From: Bradyrhizobium diazoefficiens
GTDB taxonomy: Bacteria > Pseudomonadota > Alphaproteobacteria > Rhizobiales > Xanthobacteraceae
NCBI RefSeq assembly: GCF_018131185.1
Contig: NZ_JAFCJE010000001.1
Location: 648,001 to 712,000, forward strand
DNA length: 64,000 bases
Reading direction: 5' to 3'
Shown: positions 1-9,185 of the stretch, one piece after another
Layout of the letters: every line of letters starts with the position of its first letter
How positions within the stretch are numbered: the stretch's first letter is position 1
Position numbers and translations under genes: made by a program
Notes under the pieces: generated by a model
What the model saw: only the letters and a program-made list of their open reading frames with translations
What the model was told of the DNA's origin: nothing
Databases searched by the model: none

Positions 1-78
1 CTGCGGCCTGAAGGTCAACCGTCCCGCTCCCAGATGGGGTGCGGGATGCGACGAGCATATGACCGCGACTCCTTTAGT

Positions 79-2121
79 TCATCCCGGCTGGGGATGGAAA
101 TACTCGAAAATCCTGCGGGCGCTCTCGGCGCTCACCCCCGGAACCTTGCCGAGATCGGCAATCGAGGCGCGTTCGATCTCCTTCAGGGTCCCGAAATGAT
201 GCAGCAAGGCACGTTTGCGTGACGGGCCGATGCCCGGAATCTCCTGCAAGCCGGCCTCGCGGATGTCCTTCTTGCGCAGCTTGCGGTGCGAGCCGATGAC
301 GAAGCGGTGGGCCTCGTCGCGCAAGCGCTGGATGAAATAGAGCACGGGGTCGCGCGGCTCCAGCTTGATGGCCTCGCGTTCCGGCATGAACAGGGTCTCG
401 CGGCCGGCATCCCGGTCCGGCCCCTTGGCCACCGACATCAGCGACACCTGGGTCAGGCCGAGATTTGCGAAGATCTCGCGGACGGCGTTGAGCTGGCCGC
501 GGCCGCCGTCGATGATGACGAGATCGGGCCATTGCGGGAAGTCGTCGTCCTTCGCCTTGACCGTGCCTTCCTCGGGGGGATTGATCAGGCGCTTGAAGCG
601 CCGCTCGAGGACCTCGCGCATCATCGCGAAGTCGTCGCCGGGCGTGATCCCTTCCGACTTGATGTTGAACTTGCGGTACTGGTTCTTCACGAAACCATCC
701 GGGCCGGCGACGATCATGGCGCCGACCGCGTTCGTGCCCTGGATGTGGCTGTTGTCGTAGACTTCGATGCGCTTGGGCGAATGCGGCAGGCTCAGCGTTG
801 CCGCTATGGCGTCGAGCAGACGGCTTTGCGTGGCGGTATCGGCGAGCTTGCGGCCGAGCGCCTCGCGCGCATTGGTCAGCGCGTGAGCGACCAGCTCCTT
901 CTTCTCGCCACGCTTGGGCGCGGCAACCTCGACCTTGTGGCCGGCCTTGATTGCCAGCGCATCGGCGAGCAGATCGCTCTCCTCGATCTCGTGCGAGAGC
1001 AGGATGTTCCTCGGCGGCGGCTTGTCGTCGTAGAACTGGGCGAGGAAGGAACCGAGCACCTCTTCCGGGGTGAAGGTCTTTTCCGCGCGCGGAAAATAGG
1101 CGCGGTTGCCCCAGTTCTGGCCGGTGCGGAAGAAGAACACCTCGACGCAGGAGAAGCCGCCTTCCTGGTGGATGGCGAACACGTCGGCTTCCTCGACCGT
1201 GCGCGGATTGATGCCCTGCTGCGACTGGATCGCCGACAGTGCGGCGAGGCGGTCGCGGTAGAGCGCGGCGCGCTCGAACTCGAGCTCACCCGCCGCCTTC
1301 TCCATCTCGCCGGCAAGCTCCTGCTTCACCGCATGGCTTTTGCCCGACAGGAAGTCGCTCGCCTCGCGCACCAGCGTCGTATAGCCTCCGAAGTCGATCT
1401 CGCGGGTGCAGGGGCCGGCGCAGCGGCGGATCTGGTAGAGCAGGCAAGGCCGGGTGCGGCTCTCGAAGAAGGAATCGGTGCAGGAGCGGATCAGGAACGC
1501 GCGCTGCAAGGCCGTGATGGTGCGGTTGACCGCGCCGGCGGAGGCGAACGGACCGAAATAGCGTCCGGGCCGGCTCTGCGCGCCGCGATGTTTCAGGATC
1601 TGCGGCGCCCAATGGTCCCCAGTGATCAGGATATAGGGAAACGACTTGTCGTCGCGCAGCTGCACGTTGAAGCGCGGCCGAAGCTGCTTGATGAGGTTGG
1701 CTTCCAGCAGCAGCGCTTCGGTCTCGGTATTGGTCGAGACGATCTCCACGGTCACCGTGGCGGCGATCATGCGCAGGATGCGGGCCGGCTGCGGCGCGTT
1801 TTGCCGCGCGTAGCTGGACAGGCGCTTTTTGACGTTCTTGGCTTTGCCGACATAGAGCACGTCGGCATTCGCATTGAGCATGCGATAGACGCCGGGCGAG
1901 GTGGGGGCGAGGCGGACGGCGCGCTCGATCGCCTCGTGGCCGCTCGCCAGCGGGCCTTCGCCGACCGCGCCGCTCTCTTCCAGGATATCAGGCAGCCGCG
2001 CCTCGTCCTCGTCGTCGCCGCCCGTGGTGGCAGGATCGAGGTCGGGCGGCGTGTCGCTCGCGGCAGCCCGCGGCAATTTGTGCGCGCGGTCGTCCGGATT
2101 GTCGGTGGAATCGTGAGCCAT
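79..2121 (-). CDS. uvrC: UvrABC system protein C (excinuclease subunit)
   Basis: UvrC makes the two incisions flanking a bulky DNA lesion after UvrA/UvrB recognition. The 680-residue product has a variable acidic N-terminal extension of about 65 residues, then a GIY-YIG nuclease domain (about 75-150, with SPGVYRM and LYVGKAKN), a UVR-type region that contacts UvrB, the RNase H-like second nuclease ([10 protein letters not shown] and IIDGGRGQL supply acidic and His ligands) and a C-terminal double helix-hairpin-helix ([16 protein letters not shown]). It is longer than E. coli UvrC (610), mainly through the N-terminal extension. uvrB lies about 33 kb away in the same window, so the two are not in one operon. 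Start is ATG at 2121. Confidence 0.97.
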   Translation of the reverse strand: MAHDSTDNPDDRAHKLPRAAASDTPPDLDPATTGGDDEDEARLPDILEESGAVGEGPLASGHEAIERAVRLAPTSPGVYRMLNANADVLYVGKAKNVKKRLSSYARQNAPQPARILRMIAATVTVEIVSTNTETEALLLEANLIKQLRPRFNVQLRDDKSFPYILITGDHWAPQILKHRGAQSRPGRYFGPFASAGAVNRTITALQRAFLIRSCTDSFFESRTRPCLLYQIRRCAGPCTREIDFGGYTTLVREASDFLSGKSHAVKQELAGEMEKAAGELEFERAALYRDRLAALSAIQSQQGINPRTVEEADVFAIHQEGGFSCVEVFFFRTGQNWGNRAYFPRAEKTFTPEEVLGSFLAQFYDDKPPPRNILLSHEIEESDLLADALAIKAGHKVEVAAPKRGEKKELVAHALTNAREALGRKLADTATQSRLLDAIAATLSLPHSPKRIEVYDNSHIQGTNAVGAMIVAGPDGFVKNQYRKFNIKSEGITPGDDFAMMREVLERRFKRLINPPEEGTVKAKDDDFPQWPDLVIIDGGRGQLNAVREIFANLGLTQVSLMSVAKGPDRDAGRETLFMPEREAIKLEPRDPVLYFIQRLRDEAHRFVIGSHRKLRKKDIREAGLQEIPGIGPSRKRALLHHFGTLKEIERASIADLGKVPGVSAESARRIFEYFHPQPG

Positions 2122-2239
2122 GGAGCGAATTTAGGCGCTGGGGGTGCCGATTTGAAGTTCCGGCCATGCGGCGCGCACAGGCCGCGACGCAGTTCCCGGT
2201 AACACTTGCTTAAGCCTGTTAACAGCGCGGTAACCCGGC

Positions 2240-2255
2240 TTAACAGGCCTTTAAC
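2240..2255 (+). promoter_or_regulatory. Putative CtrA box (TTAA-N7-TTAAC)
   Basis: The uvrC-omp intergenic stretch (2122-2370) is rich in TTAA/GTTAAC words. One arrangement, TTAA then CAGGCCT then TTAAC, exactly fits the TTAA-N7-TTAA full site of the cell-cycle regulator CtrA. It lies about 115 bp upstream of the beta-barrel gene start and could also serve uvrC on the other strand. This is a sequence match only. Confidence 0.4.
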
Positions 2256-2370
2256 TTAAAACTCTCGATAAATCTTACGCGAAAAGGTGGTGGTTCCGTA
2301 ACCATCCGGTTTGCCGCGCGCGGCGGCGCTGGCTTCGCACCGGTGGCGGCAGTTGCGTTGGAGTTAAGTG

Positions 2371-2994
2371 ATGAAGAGGCTCGTTGTGGGCGCAGCCGCG
2401 TTGGTTGCAGCCGGCTGGACAGCTTCGGCAGAGGCCGCCGATCTCAGTTATGGGCAGCGCGCGCCCTATACCGTCAACCAGCCGCTCAATGCGTATAGCT
2501 GGGCTGGCCCCTATCTCGGCGGCAACATCGGCTATGAATGGGGCTCGGTCGACAACAATCCCTCAAAGCCGTCCGGCTTCGTCGGCGGCGTGCAGGCCGG
2601 CTACAACTTCCAGAACGGCCCGTTCGTGTTCGGCGTCGAAGGCGACATCCAGGCCGCCGGCGCCGACGATACCTTCGCGCCGTGGAAGTTCTCCAATCCG
2701 TGGTTCGGCACCCTGCGCGGCCGCGCCGGTTATGCCTTCAACAACGTGCTGTTCTACGGCACCGCCGGCCTCGCCTTCGGCGAGCTGCGCGCGCAGACCT
2801 TCGGCTGGTCTGAATCGCACACGACCGCCGGCTGGACCATCGGTGCCGGTGCGGAAGTCGGCCTGGCTCCGAACTGGAGCGCCAAGCTCGAATATCTCTA
2901 CATCGATCTGTCGACCAGTCAGTTCGCAATTACGGGCGTGTCAAACGGCTATAGCGCCAACGTCGTGCGCGCTGGCGTGAACTATCGCTTCTGA
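2371..2994 (+). CDS. Outer-membrane beta-barrel protein (Omp25-like porin family)
   Basis: Small outer-membrane beta-barrel of the Omp25/Omp31-like family abundant in Rhizobiales. It has a Sec signal peptide (hydrophobic core about residues 6-20, cleavage near SAEAADL), then WAGPYLGGNIGYEWG, glycine/aromatic-alternating strands (FVGGVQAGYNFQ, TLRGRAGYAFN) and a C-terminal strand ending in aromatic Phe (GVNYRF), the usual barrel-assembly signal. An upstream in-frame GTG at 2368 is possible, but the ATG at 2371 has a GGAG element 7 nt away. A strong terminator follows at 3025-3054. A second, larger family member lies at 63162-63992. Confidence 0.9.
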   Translation: MKRLVVGAAALVAAGWTASAEAADLSYGQRAPYTVNQPLNAYSWAGPYLGGNIGYEWGSVDNNPSKPSGFVGGVQAGYNFQNGPFVFGVEGDIQAAGADDTFAPWKFSNPWFGTLRGRAGYAFNNVLFYGTAGLAFGELRAQTFGWSESHTTAGWTIGAGAEVGLAPNWSAKLEYLYIDLSTSQFAITGVSNGYSANVVRAGVNYRF

Positions 2995-3024
2995 TAGCTG
3001 AAGAAGAAAATACCGGACAACAAC

Positions 3025-3054
3025 TCCCGGCCGCTCGCGGCCGGGATTTTTTTT
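3025..3054 (+). terminator. Rho-independent terminator of the barrel-protein gene
   Basis: A perfect 8-bp GC stem (CCCGGCCG/CGGCCGGG) with a CTCG tetraloop, closed by one more T-A pair and followed directly by eight T residues. It lies 30 nt after the stop codon. The convergent cold-shock gene could share the hairpin but has no comparable T run on its side. Confidence 0.92.
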
Positions 3055-3092
3055 GCGCGAAATGTTGCGCCGAATGTTGCTCGTCAGGCCCG

Positions 3093-3308
3093 CTAGGAGA
3101 GGATGACAAGGTTGACCGCCTTCGGTCCCTTCCCCTTCTTGTCCGGTTCGACTTCGAAAGTAATACGCTGCCCTTCCGCAAGGTCCTTCAGTCCGGCCCG
3201 CTCCACAGCAGTAATATGCACGAAGACGTCGCGGCCGCCGTCGTCAGGCTTGATGAAACCGTAGCCGCGTTCGCCGTTGAAAAACTTGACCGTTCCCGTC
3301 ATGGCCAT
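3093..3308 (-). CDS. Cold-shock domain protein
   Basis: A 71-residue single CSD protein that binds single-stranded nucleic acid and acts as an RNA chaperone. Both RNA-binding motifs are present: RNP1-like GYGFIKPD and RNP2-like DVFVHI, within the typical opening TGTVKFFNGERGYGF. The longest reading frame starts further upstream, but ATG 3308 carries a good Shine-Dalgarno (GGGGAG, 7 nt spacing) and matches family length; a second ATG sits at 3302. About 170 bp of leader precede it with a GC hairpin near 3407-3422, reminiscent of the structured leaders of cold-shock mRNAs. Convergent with the barrel gene. Confidence 0.93.
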   Translation of the reverse strand: MAMTGTVKFFNGERGYGFIKPDDGGRDVFVHITAVERAGLKDLAEGQRITFEVEPDKKGKGPKAVNLVILS

Positions 3309-3575
3309 CGGGAAACTCCCCCTCATTGCTCCTCCGCCGCGACGCAGACTCACGTCACGACATGACCGGGCGTTACGAAGCCCGGGAGAGCTGGCCATCC
3401 TTGGGCGGACCGCTGGCGGTCCGGCCGGATCTTTCTTAGGCCTTCACTCCGCCGCAACCATTCGCGGAAGCGGAACGTAAAGCCAGTCACGGAAACAGCA
3501 TAATACGGTTCTCTGCAGATTGACTACCGCTCCTGCATATTTTTCCCAAGAATGCCGGAGTGTTACGGCTTGCCT

Positions 3576-4436
3576 TCAAGGCTTGGGTACCTCCAATCGG
3601 AATCTGGCAGCACCGCCCTGGCCGAGCGGCATTTCCAGCTCGGGCAGGATCGTCTTGAGCTCGCTCTGCAGCGTGTAGGGCGGATTGACGATCAGGAGCC
3701 CGGTCGAGGCGAGGGCCCCGCCTTCGAGCTGGGGCGCGACACTGAATTCGAGGCGCAGACATTTTCCCGGTGGTTTTGCTGCAGCTGCGAGCCGCGCGAC
3801 CGTTTCGGCCAGCATGTCGGTGGCACGGCGGTTCTTGGCCGGATACCAAATGACATAGATGCCGGTCGGCCATTTCGCGAAGGCCGTCGAGAAGGCTTCG
3901 CCCAGCCGCTCGAACTCGTCCTTTGCCTCGAAGGGCGGATCAATCAGCACGACGCCGCGCCGCTCCTTTGGCGGCACGAAGGCCGGCAGCGCCACCCAGC
4001 CGTCGAGGTCGACCACGCGGGCCTGTTCGTCCCGGCGCAGCACGCCGATCAGCGCTTTTCGCGCCTTCGGCTCGAGCTCGCAGGCGACGAGCCGGTCCTG
4101 CGGCCTGAGCAGACCGCGCGCGATCAAGGGGGAGCCCGGATAGGCCTTGAGCTCACCCTTCGGATTGAAGGCGCGGACGATGTCGAGATAGGGCTTGGCC
4201 AGCGCCGCGCTCTCGTTCGACAGGCGGGCCTGCAGCAGCCGCGCGATGCCGGTCAGCCATTCGCCGCTCCTGCGCGCCTCGTCGCTGTCGAGATCGTAGA
4301 GACCGGCCCCGGCATGGGTGTCGATGACGCGGAACGCCCCCGGCTTGTCCTGCAGATAGGTGATGATGCGCGCCAGCACGATGTGCTTGATGACATCGGC
4401 GAAGCTGCCGGCGTGGAAGGCGTGACGGTAATTCAT
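3576..4436 (-). CDS. rlmJ: 23S rRNA (adenine(2030)-N(6))-methyltransferase RlmJ
   Basis: RlmJ methylates A2030 of 23S rRNA using S-adenosylmethionine. The product of 286 residues begins MNYRHAFHAGSFADVIKH, the family signature, followed by the SAM-site segment VIDTHAGAGLYDL and the catalytic motif VLIDPPFE (a DPPF variant of the N6-adenine NPPY/DPPY motif). Length is close to E. coli RlmJ (280). An upstream in-frame extension to 4481 lacks family similarity and overlaps the repeat at 4486, so ATG 4436 is preferred. It stands alone, with no operon partner nearby. Confidence 0.93.
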   Translation of the reverse strand: MNYRHAFHAGSFADVIKHIVLARIITYLQDKPGAFRVIDTHAGAGLYDLDSDEARRSGEWLTGIARLLQARLSNESAALAKPYLDIVRAFNPKGELKAYPGSPLIARGLLRPQDRLVACELEPKARKALIGVLRRDEQARVVDLDGWVALPAFVPPKERRGVVLIDPPFEAKDEFERLGEAFSTAFAKWPTGIYVIWYPAKNRRATDMLAETVARLAAAAKPPGKCLRLEFSVAPQLEGGALASTGLLIVNPPYTLQSELKTILPELEMPLGQGGAARFRLEVPKP

Positions 4437-4485
4437 GGGAAGAGCACTACGCCACGTGATGGCTCGAGCAAAGAGGCACAATCAC

Positions 4486-4618
4486 GTGCCCCGGACGCGA
4501 TGCAGCGTGTGACGCTGCGCCGCCGAGCCGGGATCCAGCTTCTTCCTGCGTGATGGGCCCCGGATCAGCAGTGCACTATGCCGCGTTCGCCGCGCATTGG
4601 ACTGCATCCGGGGCAGGA
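4486..4618. repeat. Intergenic palindromic repeat (CCGGATCAGCAG type)
   Basis: Compound inverted repeat starting near GTGCCCCGGACGCG and closing near CATCCGGGGCA. It contains the phrase CCCCGGATCAGCAGTGCAC, which recurs in the copy at 11148-11254 (CCCCGGATCAGCAGCGCAC). No coding capacity is supported. Confidence 0.75.
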
Positions 4619-4627
4619 GACCTCGGC

Positions 4628-5332
4628 CTATCCGCCCCTGATCGGCGGCATGGTGACCTGATCGCGGCGGCAGGCGCGGCGTTCGATCTCGTCGCAGGCG
4701 CGGAATTGCAGGTCCTTGTTGAGGCAGATGCGGACCTCGGAGAGCCTGGTCCGGTTGCAGGTGACCGAGACGGCGGCGCTGCTCAGCCCGGGATTGGCCT
4801 TGATGAAGGCCTCCTCGACCTCCGCCGGCGCCACGGTCCTGGCCTGCGACAGGTCGAGATACTCGGCCGGGATCTTGATCGCGGCGCGCGCCTTGCGGAT
4901 CGTCTCGAAATAGCTGCGGCCCTCGAGGCCGGAGCAGGTGCCGTGCTTGTCCCATTCGTTGAAGATCAGACCAGGCGCCGGCATCAAATCGAGCATCGAG
5001 GAGACGATGTTGCGGTTCAGTCGCGGCGCGGGCCGCTGGCAATATTCCGGAAAGCCATTCTCGTATTGCGGCCACAGCCCATGCACCACGAAGGCGTAGG
5101 GCCGTCCGCCGCACTGCATCTGCGACCGGCCGCCACGCTCGGCCGCCTCCTCACAGAACGAGGGCGACCACGACAGGGCCAGCACATAGAAGTCGAATTC
5201 GCCTGGCGCGTTCTGCCGTTTGTCCTGGGCCTTTGCGTCACCGGAGAACGAGGCCAGGCCCGCGGCGAGGATCAGGGAAAGAGCCAGCGAGATCATCAGG
5301 CGGGAGAACGAATGCAATCTGGAATGAAACAT
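4628..5332 (-). CDS. Secreted ribonuclease T2 family protein
   Basis: Ribonuclease of the T2/Rh family, cutting single-stranded RNA through a 2',3'-cyclic phosphate. Both conserved active-site segments are present: CAS I (FVVHGLWPQ, catalytic His about residue 84) and CAS II (NEWDKHGTC, His about 130). An N-terminal signal peptide (hydrophobic 12-30, ending near AKAQ) indicates periplasmic or extracellular location, and several cysteines could form disulfides. ATG 5332 has a GAGGGG Shine-Dalgarno; the longer frame to 5347 would need TTG. The role is probably scavenging of external RNA. Confidence 0.9.
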   Translation of the reverse strand: MFHSRLHSFSRLMISLALSLILAAGLASFSGDAKAQDKRQNAPGEFDFYVLALSWSPSFCEEAAERGGRSQMQCGGRPYAFVVHGLWPQYENGFPEYCQRPAPRLNRNIVSSMLDLMPAPGLIFNEWDKHGTCSGLEGRSYFETIRKARAAIKIPAEYLDLSQARTVAPAEVEEAFIKANPGLSSAAVSVTCNRTRLSEVRICLNKDLQFRACDEIERRACRRDQVTMPPIRGG

Positions 5333-5466
5333 GGCAACGCCCCTCAACTAGACTGTGTGCGAAAGCCTAGCAGGCGATAAGAACATTTCAAGAACAAATT
5401 TCGTGCGGCTACTGCTGACGCCGCAAAGGGCCCGAATCAGGGCTCTTCAAGCTAGGGCCTCTCGAA

Positions 5467-5928
5467 CTAAGGCTTGGCGGCTCGGCAGGCCGGATTGTAG
5501 GCCCAATTGCGGTCCACGCCGACCACGCACCACTCGACGCCATTGCCGTAAGCGGCGAAGCCGCCATCCTCGATGATCGAGAAGTGCACCTTGCGCATCT
5601 TGCCGTCGGTGAGCATGGCTTCGCCGGTGCAGTAGCGGCGCGGGATGTTGTCGGACTGCCAGGGCCGGAACGCGGTTTCGCGAACGGCCGCGAAGCCGGT
5701 GATCTTCAACGAGGAATTCCAGAATGTGGATTCCTTTTCGGCGAACTCGTTCGCGATCCGCGGGAGAGCCCAGTCGCAATCGGCAACGGCACCGTCATAG
5801 CGAGGGCCGCTCAGCCAGAAATTCAACTCCAGCGGATTGGCGGCCCTGGCCTCGCCGAGCGTCAGCGCTCCGAACATGAGGCCGAGCAGAGCGGCAAAGC
5901 GGAGCGATTTCAGGGAGGGGGCGCGCAT
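5467..5928 (-). CDS. Conserved hypothetical secreted protein
   Basis: Predicted product of 153 residues with a signal peptide (LRFAALLGLMFGALTLG then EARAAN) and a mature part starting LELNFWLSGPRYDGAVADCDW. Cys residues at several sites (VADCDW, RRYCTG, EWCVVG, NPACR) suggest disulfide bonds in the periplasm. No family function recognised. ATG 5928 is chosen over an in-frame TTG two codons upstream. It is a monocistronic gene between RNase T2 and the divergent 6113 gene. Confidence 0.75.
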   Translation of the reverse strand: MRAPSLKSLRFAALLGLMFGALTLGEARAANPLELNFWLSGPRYDGAVADCDWALPRIANEFAEKESTFWNSSLKITGFAAVRETAFRPWQSDNIPRRYCTGEAMLTDGKMRKVHFSIIEDGGFAAYGNGVEWCVVGVDRNWAYNPACRAAKP

Positions 5929-6112
5929 GGTCAATCCAGACAGCTAAGGTCTTGCGAAGGTTGGACGGTGCCGCGAAGGCCGGGGGAGGTCAAGTGCAGC
6001 GCGGCAACACTTCGCCAGGAGTTGACTGCAACGCCCCCGCTGACGGGCCTTCAGTTCTTTTCACGGCGATCCCGGCACCGTAGACTGGCGCTAGCCAATT
6101 GGAGTGACGGTA

Positions 6113-6412
6113 ATGCGAATCATTGCGGCCGCGGGTCTTCTCGCCAGCCTGGTTGTCTCGGGCCTGACGGCGAGCCAGTCGGCGCGTGCCGACTACGTGC
6201 CGGCGTTCAAGGGCAACGACACCGGCGGCATCGTCGCTTATTCCATGGCAACCCAGGTCGATGCGCGACAGGTCGCGGTCGATCATTGTGCGCGCTACGG
6301 CAAGGTCGTCAAATTCCTCGGCGTGCAGGCCTATGAGGGCGGTTACATTTCCTTCTCCTGCCGCTGGGTGCCCTATGGCGCCGCCGCCCAGCCGATCCGC
6401 ACGCTGTACTGA
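6113..6412 (+). CDS. Small conserved hypothetical secreted protein
   Basis: A 99-residue product with an N-terminal signal peptide (RIIAAAGLLASLVVSGLTA, cleavage near SARADY). The mature part of about 70 residues contains two Cys (VDHCARYGK, ISFSCRWVP) that could form one disulfide. ATG 6113 is preferred over GTG 6104 because GGAG at 6101-6104 is correctly spaced only for the ATG. No function recognised. The next gene (6457) is also a small secreted protein on the same strand. Confidence 0.72.
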   Translation: MRIIAAAGLLASLVVSGLTASQSARADYVPAFKGNDTGGIVAYSMATQVDARQVAVDHCARYGKVVKFLGVQAYEGGYISFSCRWVPYGAAAQPIRTLY

Positions 6413-6456
6413 AGCGCTTTCGTAACGCCGCAATCTCTCAGCCGGGAGTCTCCCCC

Positions 6457-6987
6457 ATGACGCGCAAACTCGCTTTGCTCGGCTCGGCCGCTTGTCTCGC
6501 GTTCTCGGCAGCCAGCGCCAGCGCCGACGATTTGCCGGTGCGCAAGGCCGGCCTTTGGGAAATGAAGCTGGTCACATCAGGCTCGCCGGTGCCCGAGATG
6601 ACCATGCAGCACTGCACCGACGAGACAGTCGACAAGGAGATGAGCAACAACGTTTCGCCGATGGCCAAGCAGGTTTGCGCCAAGCAGGAGATCAAGAAGA
6701 CCGCGACCGGCTATGTCAGCGATTCCGAGTGCAATGTCGCTGGGGTCAACACGACCTCGCATGCCGAGATCACGGGCGATTTCAACTCGGCCTACACGGT
6801 GAAGACCTCCTCGCACGCAAAGGGCGGTATCGCAGGTACGGCCGGCCGCGACAGCACCATGACGCTGCAAGCCAAATGGCTAGGGGCCTGCAAGCCGGAT
6901 CAGAAGCCCGGCGACATCGTGATGCCCGGCGGCTTCAAGATGAACGTGCGCGATATGGACAAGCTGAAGGCACTGCTGCCGAAATAG
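6457..6987 (+). CDS. DUF3617 domain-containing periplasmic protein
   Basis: Product of 176 residues with a signal peptide (LALLGSAACLAFSAASASA) and the DUF3617 opening RKAGLWEMKLV, where the W-E pair is characteristic. Four Cys residues (MQHCTDE, QVCAKQ, SECNVAG, GACKPD) fit two disulfides. The biochemical role of the family is unknown. ATG 6457 has GGGAG 8 nt upstream. The 3' end is followed by a short gap and the convergent sensor kinase. Confidence 0.82.
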   Translation: MTRKLALLGSAACLAFSAASASADDLPVRKAGLWEMKLVTSGSPVPEMTMQHCTDETVDKEMSNNVSPMAKQVCAKQEIKKTATGYVSDSECNVAGVNTTSHAEITGDFNSAYTVKTSSHAKGGIAGTAGRDSTMTLQAKWLGACKPDQKPGDIVMPGGFKMNVRDMDKLKALLPK

Positions 6988-7046
6988 GCTCCTTCTCCTC
7001 CCAAGGAGAGAAAGGACGAGCGTCGAGTTTGTTGCAGCAGATTCTG

Positions 7047-8435
7047 CTACACCGGGATCCTCACGCTCGCCCTTAGCCCCCCCATCGGACTGTCGCCGAG
7101 GGTGATGTCGCCGCCATGCGAGCGGGCGATGTCGCGGGCGATGGCGAGGCCGAGGCCCGTGCCGCCTTCGTCCTGGTTGCGGGCGTTGTCGAGCCGCAGG
7201 AACGGCTTGAACACCTCTTCGCGCAAATGCGCGGGAATGCCCGGCCCGTCATCGTCCACCGTGACGGTCAAATAACGGTGATCGCGCTGGCCGGCGATGG
7301 CGATGCACTTGCCGTAGCGCGCCGCGTTGGTGACGAGGTTGGCAAGGCAGCGCTTGAACGAGGCCGGCTTCACTGTCACGACGGGCAGGCCGTGGAAGGC
7401 AACGGTCGCGGTATGACCGTGGCGTTCGGCGTCGCCGCGCAATTCCTCCAGTGCCTGCGCCATGTCGGTCGGCTGCGACTGCTCGCCGGAATCGCCGCGC
7501 GCAAACGCAAGGTAGTCCTCCAGCATCATCGACATCTCGTCGACGTCCTTGCGCATCCCCTCCAGCTCCGGGCTGTCGCCGATCAGCGCCAGCTCGAGCT
7601 TGAAGCGGGTCAGGATGGTGCGCAGATCGTGGCTGACGCCGGCGAGCATCGCGGTGCGCTGCTCCATGGTGCGCTCGATGCGCGACTTCATCTCGAGGAA
7701 GGCGACCGAAGCGCGCCGCACCTCGCGCGCGCCTCGTGGGCGGAAGTTCGGCGCCTCACGGCCCTTGCCGAAACTCTCGGCGGCGTCCGCAAGCCGCAGG
7801 ATCGGCTTGATCTGGTTGCGCAGGAACAGCACGGCGACGATCAGCAGGATCGAGGACGTGCCGACCATCCAGAACAGGAAGATCTCCGAGTTCGAGGCGT
7901 AGGCTGCGCTGCGCTGTGCGAACACGCGCATCACGGCGTCGTCGAGCTGGATTCGGATCTCGACGAGATTGGAGCGGCCGACCGTGTCGATCCAGAACGA
8001 GCGTCCGATCTGGCGGCCGAGCTGCACCGACAGCGTCTGGTCGAGCAGCGAGAAGAACGGCTTTGGTCCCGGCGGCGGCATGTCGCCGGCGGGAAGGAAA
8101 TCGACGACGAGGCCGAGGCGCTGCTGGGCGATGCGGCGGATCTGGTCGCGATCCCGGTCCTGCGGATAACCCTTGTAGACGTCGATCAGCGCGGCAATGT
8201 CCTGCACCACCGCGGCGGACAATCTGCGCGTCACCGTGTTCCAGTGCCGCTCCATGAACACGAAGGCGACGACCGATTGCAGCACCACCATCGGCACGAT
8301 CATGATGAGGAGCGCGCGGGCGTAGAGGCCGGTCGGCATCCAGCCCTTGAACGCATTGCCCATCCAGCCATTGACGGCGGAGACGCGACCGGCCGCGCTC
8401 TTCAGAAGCGTGAGGCCGGTATCGATCGTGCTCAT
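7047..8435 (-). CDS. EnvZ-class membrane sensor histidine kinase
   Basis: Two-component sensor kinase of 462 residues. Order: cytoplasmic N-terminus, TM1 about 38-62, a periplasmic sensor of about 120 residues, TM2 about 184-206, HAMP linker, HisKA with the phosphorylated His at about 269 (LAGVSHDLRT), then HATPase with N370 (NLVTNAARYG), the G1 box DDDGPGIP about 394-401 and G2 GGTGLGLAI about 424-432. It follows its response regulator by 18 nt in the operon MarR - OmpR - kinase. The signal is unknown. All catalytic boxes are intact. Confidence 0.93.
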   Translation of the reverse strand: MSTIDTGLTLLKSAAGRVSAVNGWMGNAFKGWMPTGLYARALLIMIVPMVVLQSVVAFVFMERHWNTVTRRLSAAVVQDIAALIDVYKGYPQDRDRDQIRRIAQQRLGLVVDFLPAGDMPPPGPKPFFSLLDQTLSVQLGRQIGRSFWIDTVGRSNLVEIRIQLDDAVMRVFAQRSAAYASNSEIFLFWMVGTSSILLIVAVLFLRNQIKPILRLADAAESFGKGREAPNFRPRGAREVRRASVAFLEMKSRIERTMEQRTAMLAGVSHDLRTILTRFKLELALIGDSPELEGMRKDVDEMSMMLEDYLAFARGDSGEQSQPTDMAQALEELRGDAERHGHTATVAFHGLPVVTVKPASFKRCLANLVTNAARYGKCIAIAGQRDHRYLTVTVDDDGPGIPAHLREEVFKPFLRLDNARNQDEGGTGLGLAIARDIARSHGGDITLGDSPMGGLRASVRIPV

Positions 8436-8453
8436 CTGGCGCGCTTCACTGTG

Positions 8454-9185
8454 TTATGGCGAGGCCACCAGCCGGTAGCCGATGCCGCGCACCGCCTGAA
8501 GAAACAGCGGATTGGCCGGGTCGGTCTCGATCTTGCGCCGGAGGCGGTTGATCTGCACGTCGACGGCGCGTTCATTGACGCTGCCATTGCCGGTCAGCGC
8601 GCTGCGCGGCACGGTCTCGCCCGGAGTCTCCGAAAGAATGCGCAGCATCTCGCGCTCGCGGTCGGTGAGGTGGATGACCTCCTCGCCCTGGCGCAGCTCC
8701 CCGCGCTCGAGATGGTAGATGTAGGGACCGAAAGCGATCTTCTCGATCGAAGCGGCCTGCGGCGGCGGGGCGGCGCGCTTGAGGATGTTGTTGATGCGTA
8801 GCGCCAGCTCGCGCGGCTCGAACGGTTTCGCCACATAGTCGTCGGCGCCGATCTGCAGGCCCTCGATGCGGGCCTCGGCTTCATGACGTGCCGTCAGCAT
8901 CACGATCGGCACCGAGGAGGATGTCCGGATGAAGCGGGCGAGATCGAAGCCGGTCTCGCCGGGCATCATCACGTCGAGGATCAGCAGGTCGAAATGCAGG
9001 CCCAGCAGTTTCGATCGTGCATCGCCGGCGCTTGCGGCGGTGGTGACGCGGTAGCCCTCTGCCGCGAGGAAGCGCGAGAGCAGATCGCGGATGCGGCGGT
9101 CGTCGTCGACGAGCAGCAGATGTGGCGCGTCATCGGCCGGGCGCGCCGGCGGGCGGGCGAGAGTGGCAGCGAGCGGCACGGTCAC
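8454..9185 (-). CDS. petR: OmpR-family response regulator (PetR-like)
   Basis: Response regulator of 243 residues: a receiver domain with the acidic pair DDD about 27-29, phospho-acceptor Asp71 (LLILDVMMPG) and Lys in YVAKPFEP, then an OmpR winged helix (LTDREREMLRIL ... VDVQINRLRRKIE ... VRGIGYRL). Its GTG start overlaps the TGA of the upstream MarR gene (GTGA), indicating translational coupling. The pairing of a MarR-like protein with an OmpR-like regulator resembles petP-petR of Rhodobacter capsulatus; the symbol is by analogy only. It presumably receives phosphate from the kinase encoded next. Confidence 0.9.
   Translation of the reverse strand: MTVPLAATLARPPARPADDAPHLLLVDDDRRIRDLLSRFLAAEGYRVTTAASAGDARSKLLGLHFDLLILDVMMPGETGFDLARFIRTSSSVPIVMLTARHEAEARIEGLQIGADDYVAKPFEPRELALRINNILKRAAPPPQAASIEKIAFGPYIYHLERGELRQGEEVIHLTDREREMLRILSETPGETVPRSALTGNGSVNERAVDVQINRLRRKIETDPANPLFLQAVRGIGYRLVASP

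Noticed and set aside
286..2202. A 638-codon plus-strand frame over uvrC
   Set aside because: Antisense shadow of uvrC with composition-driven codons and no recognisable domain.
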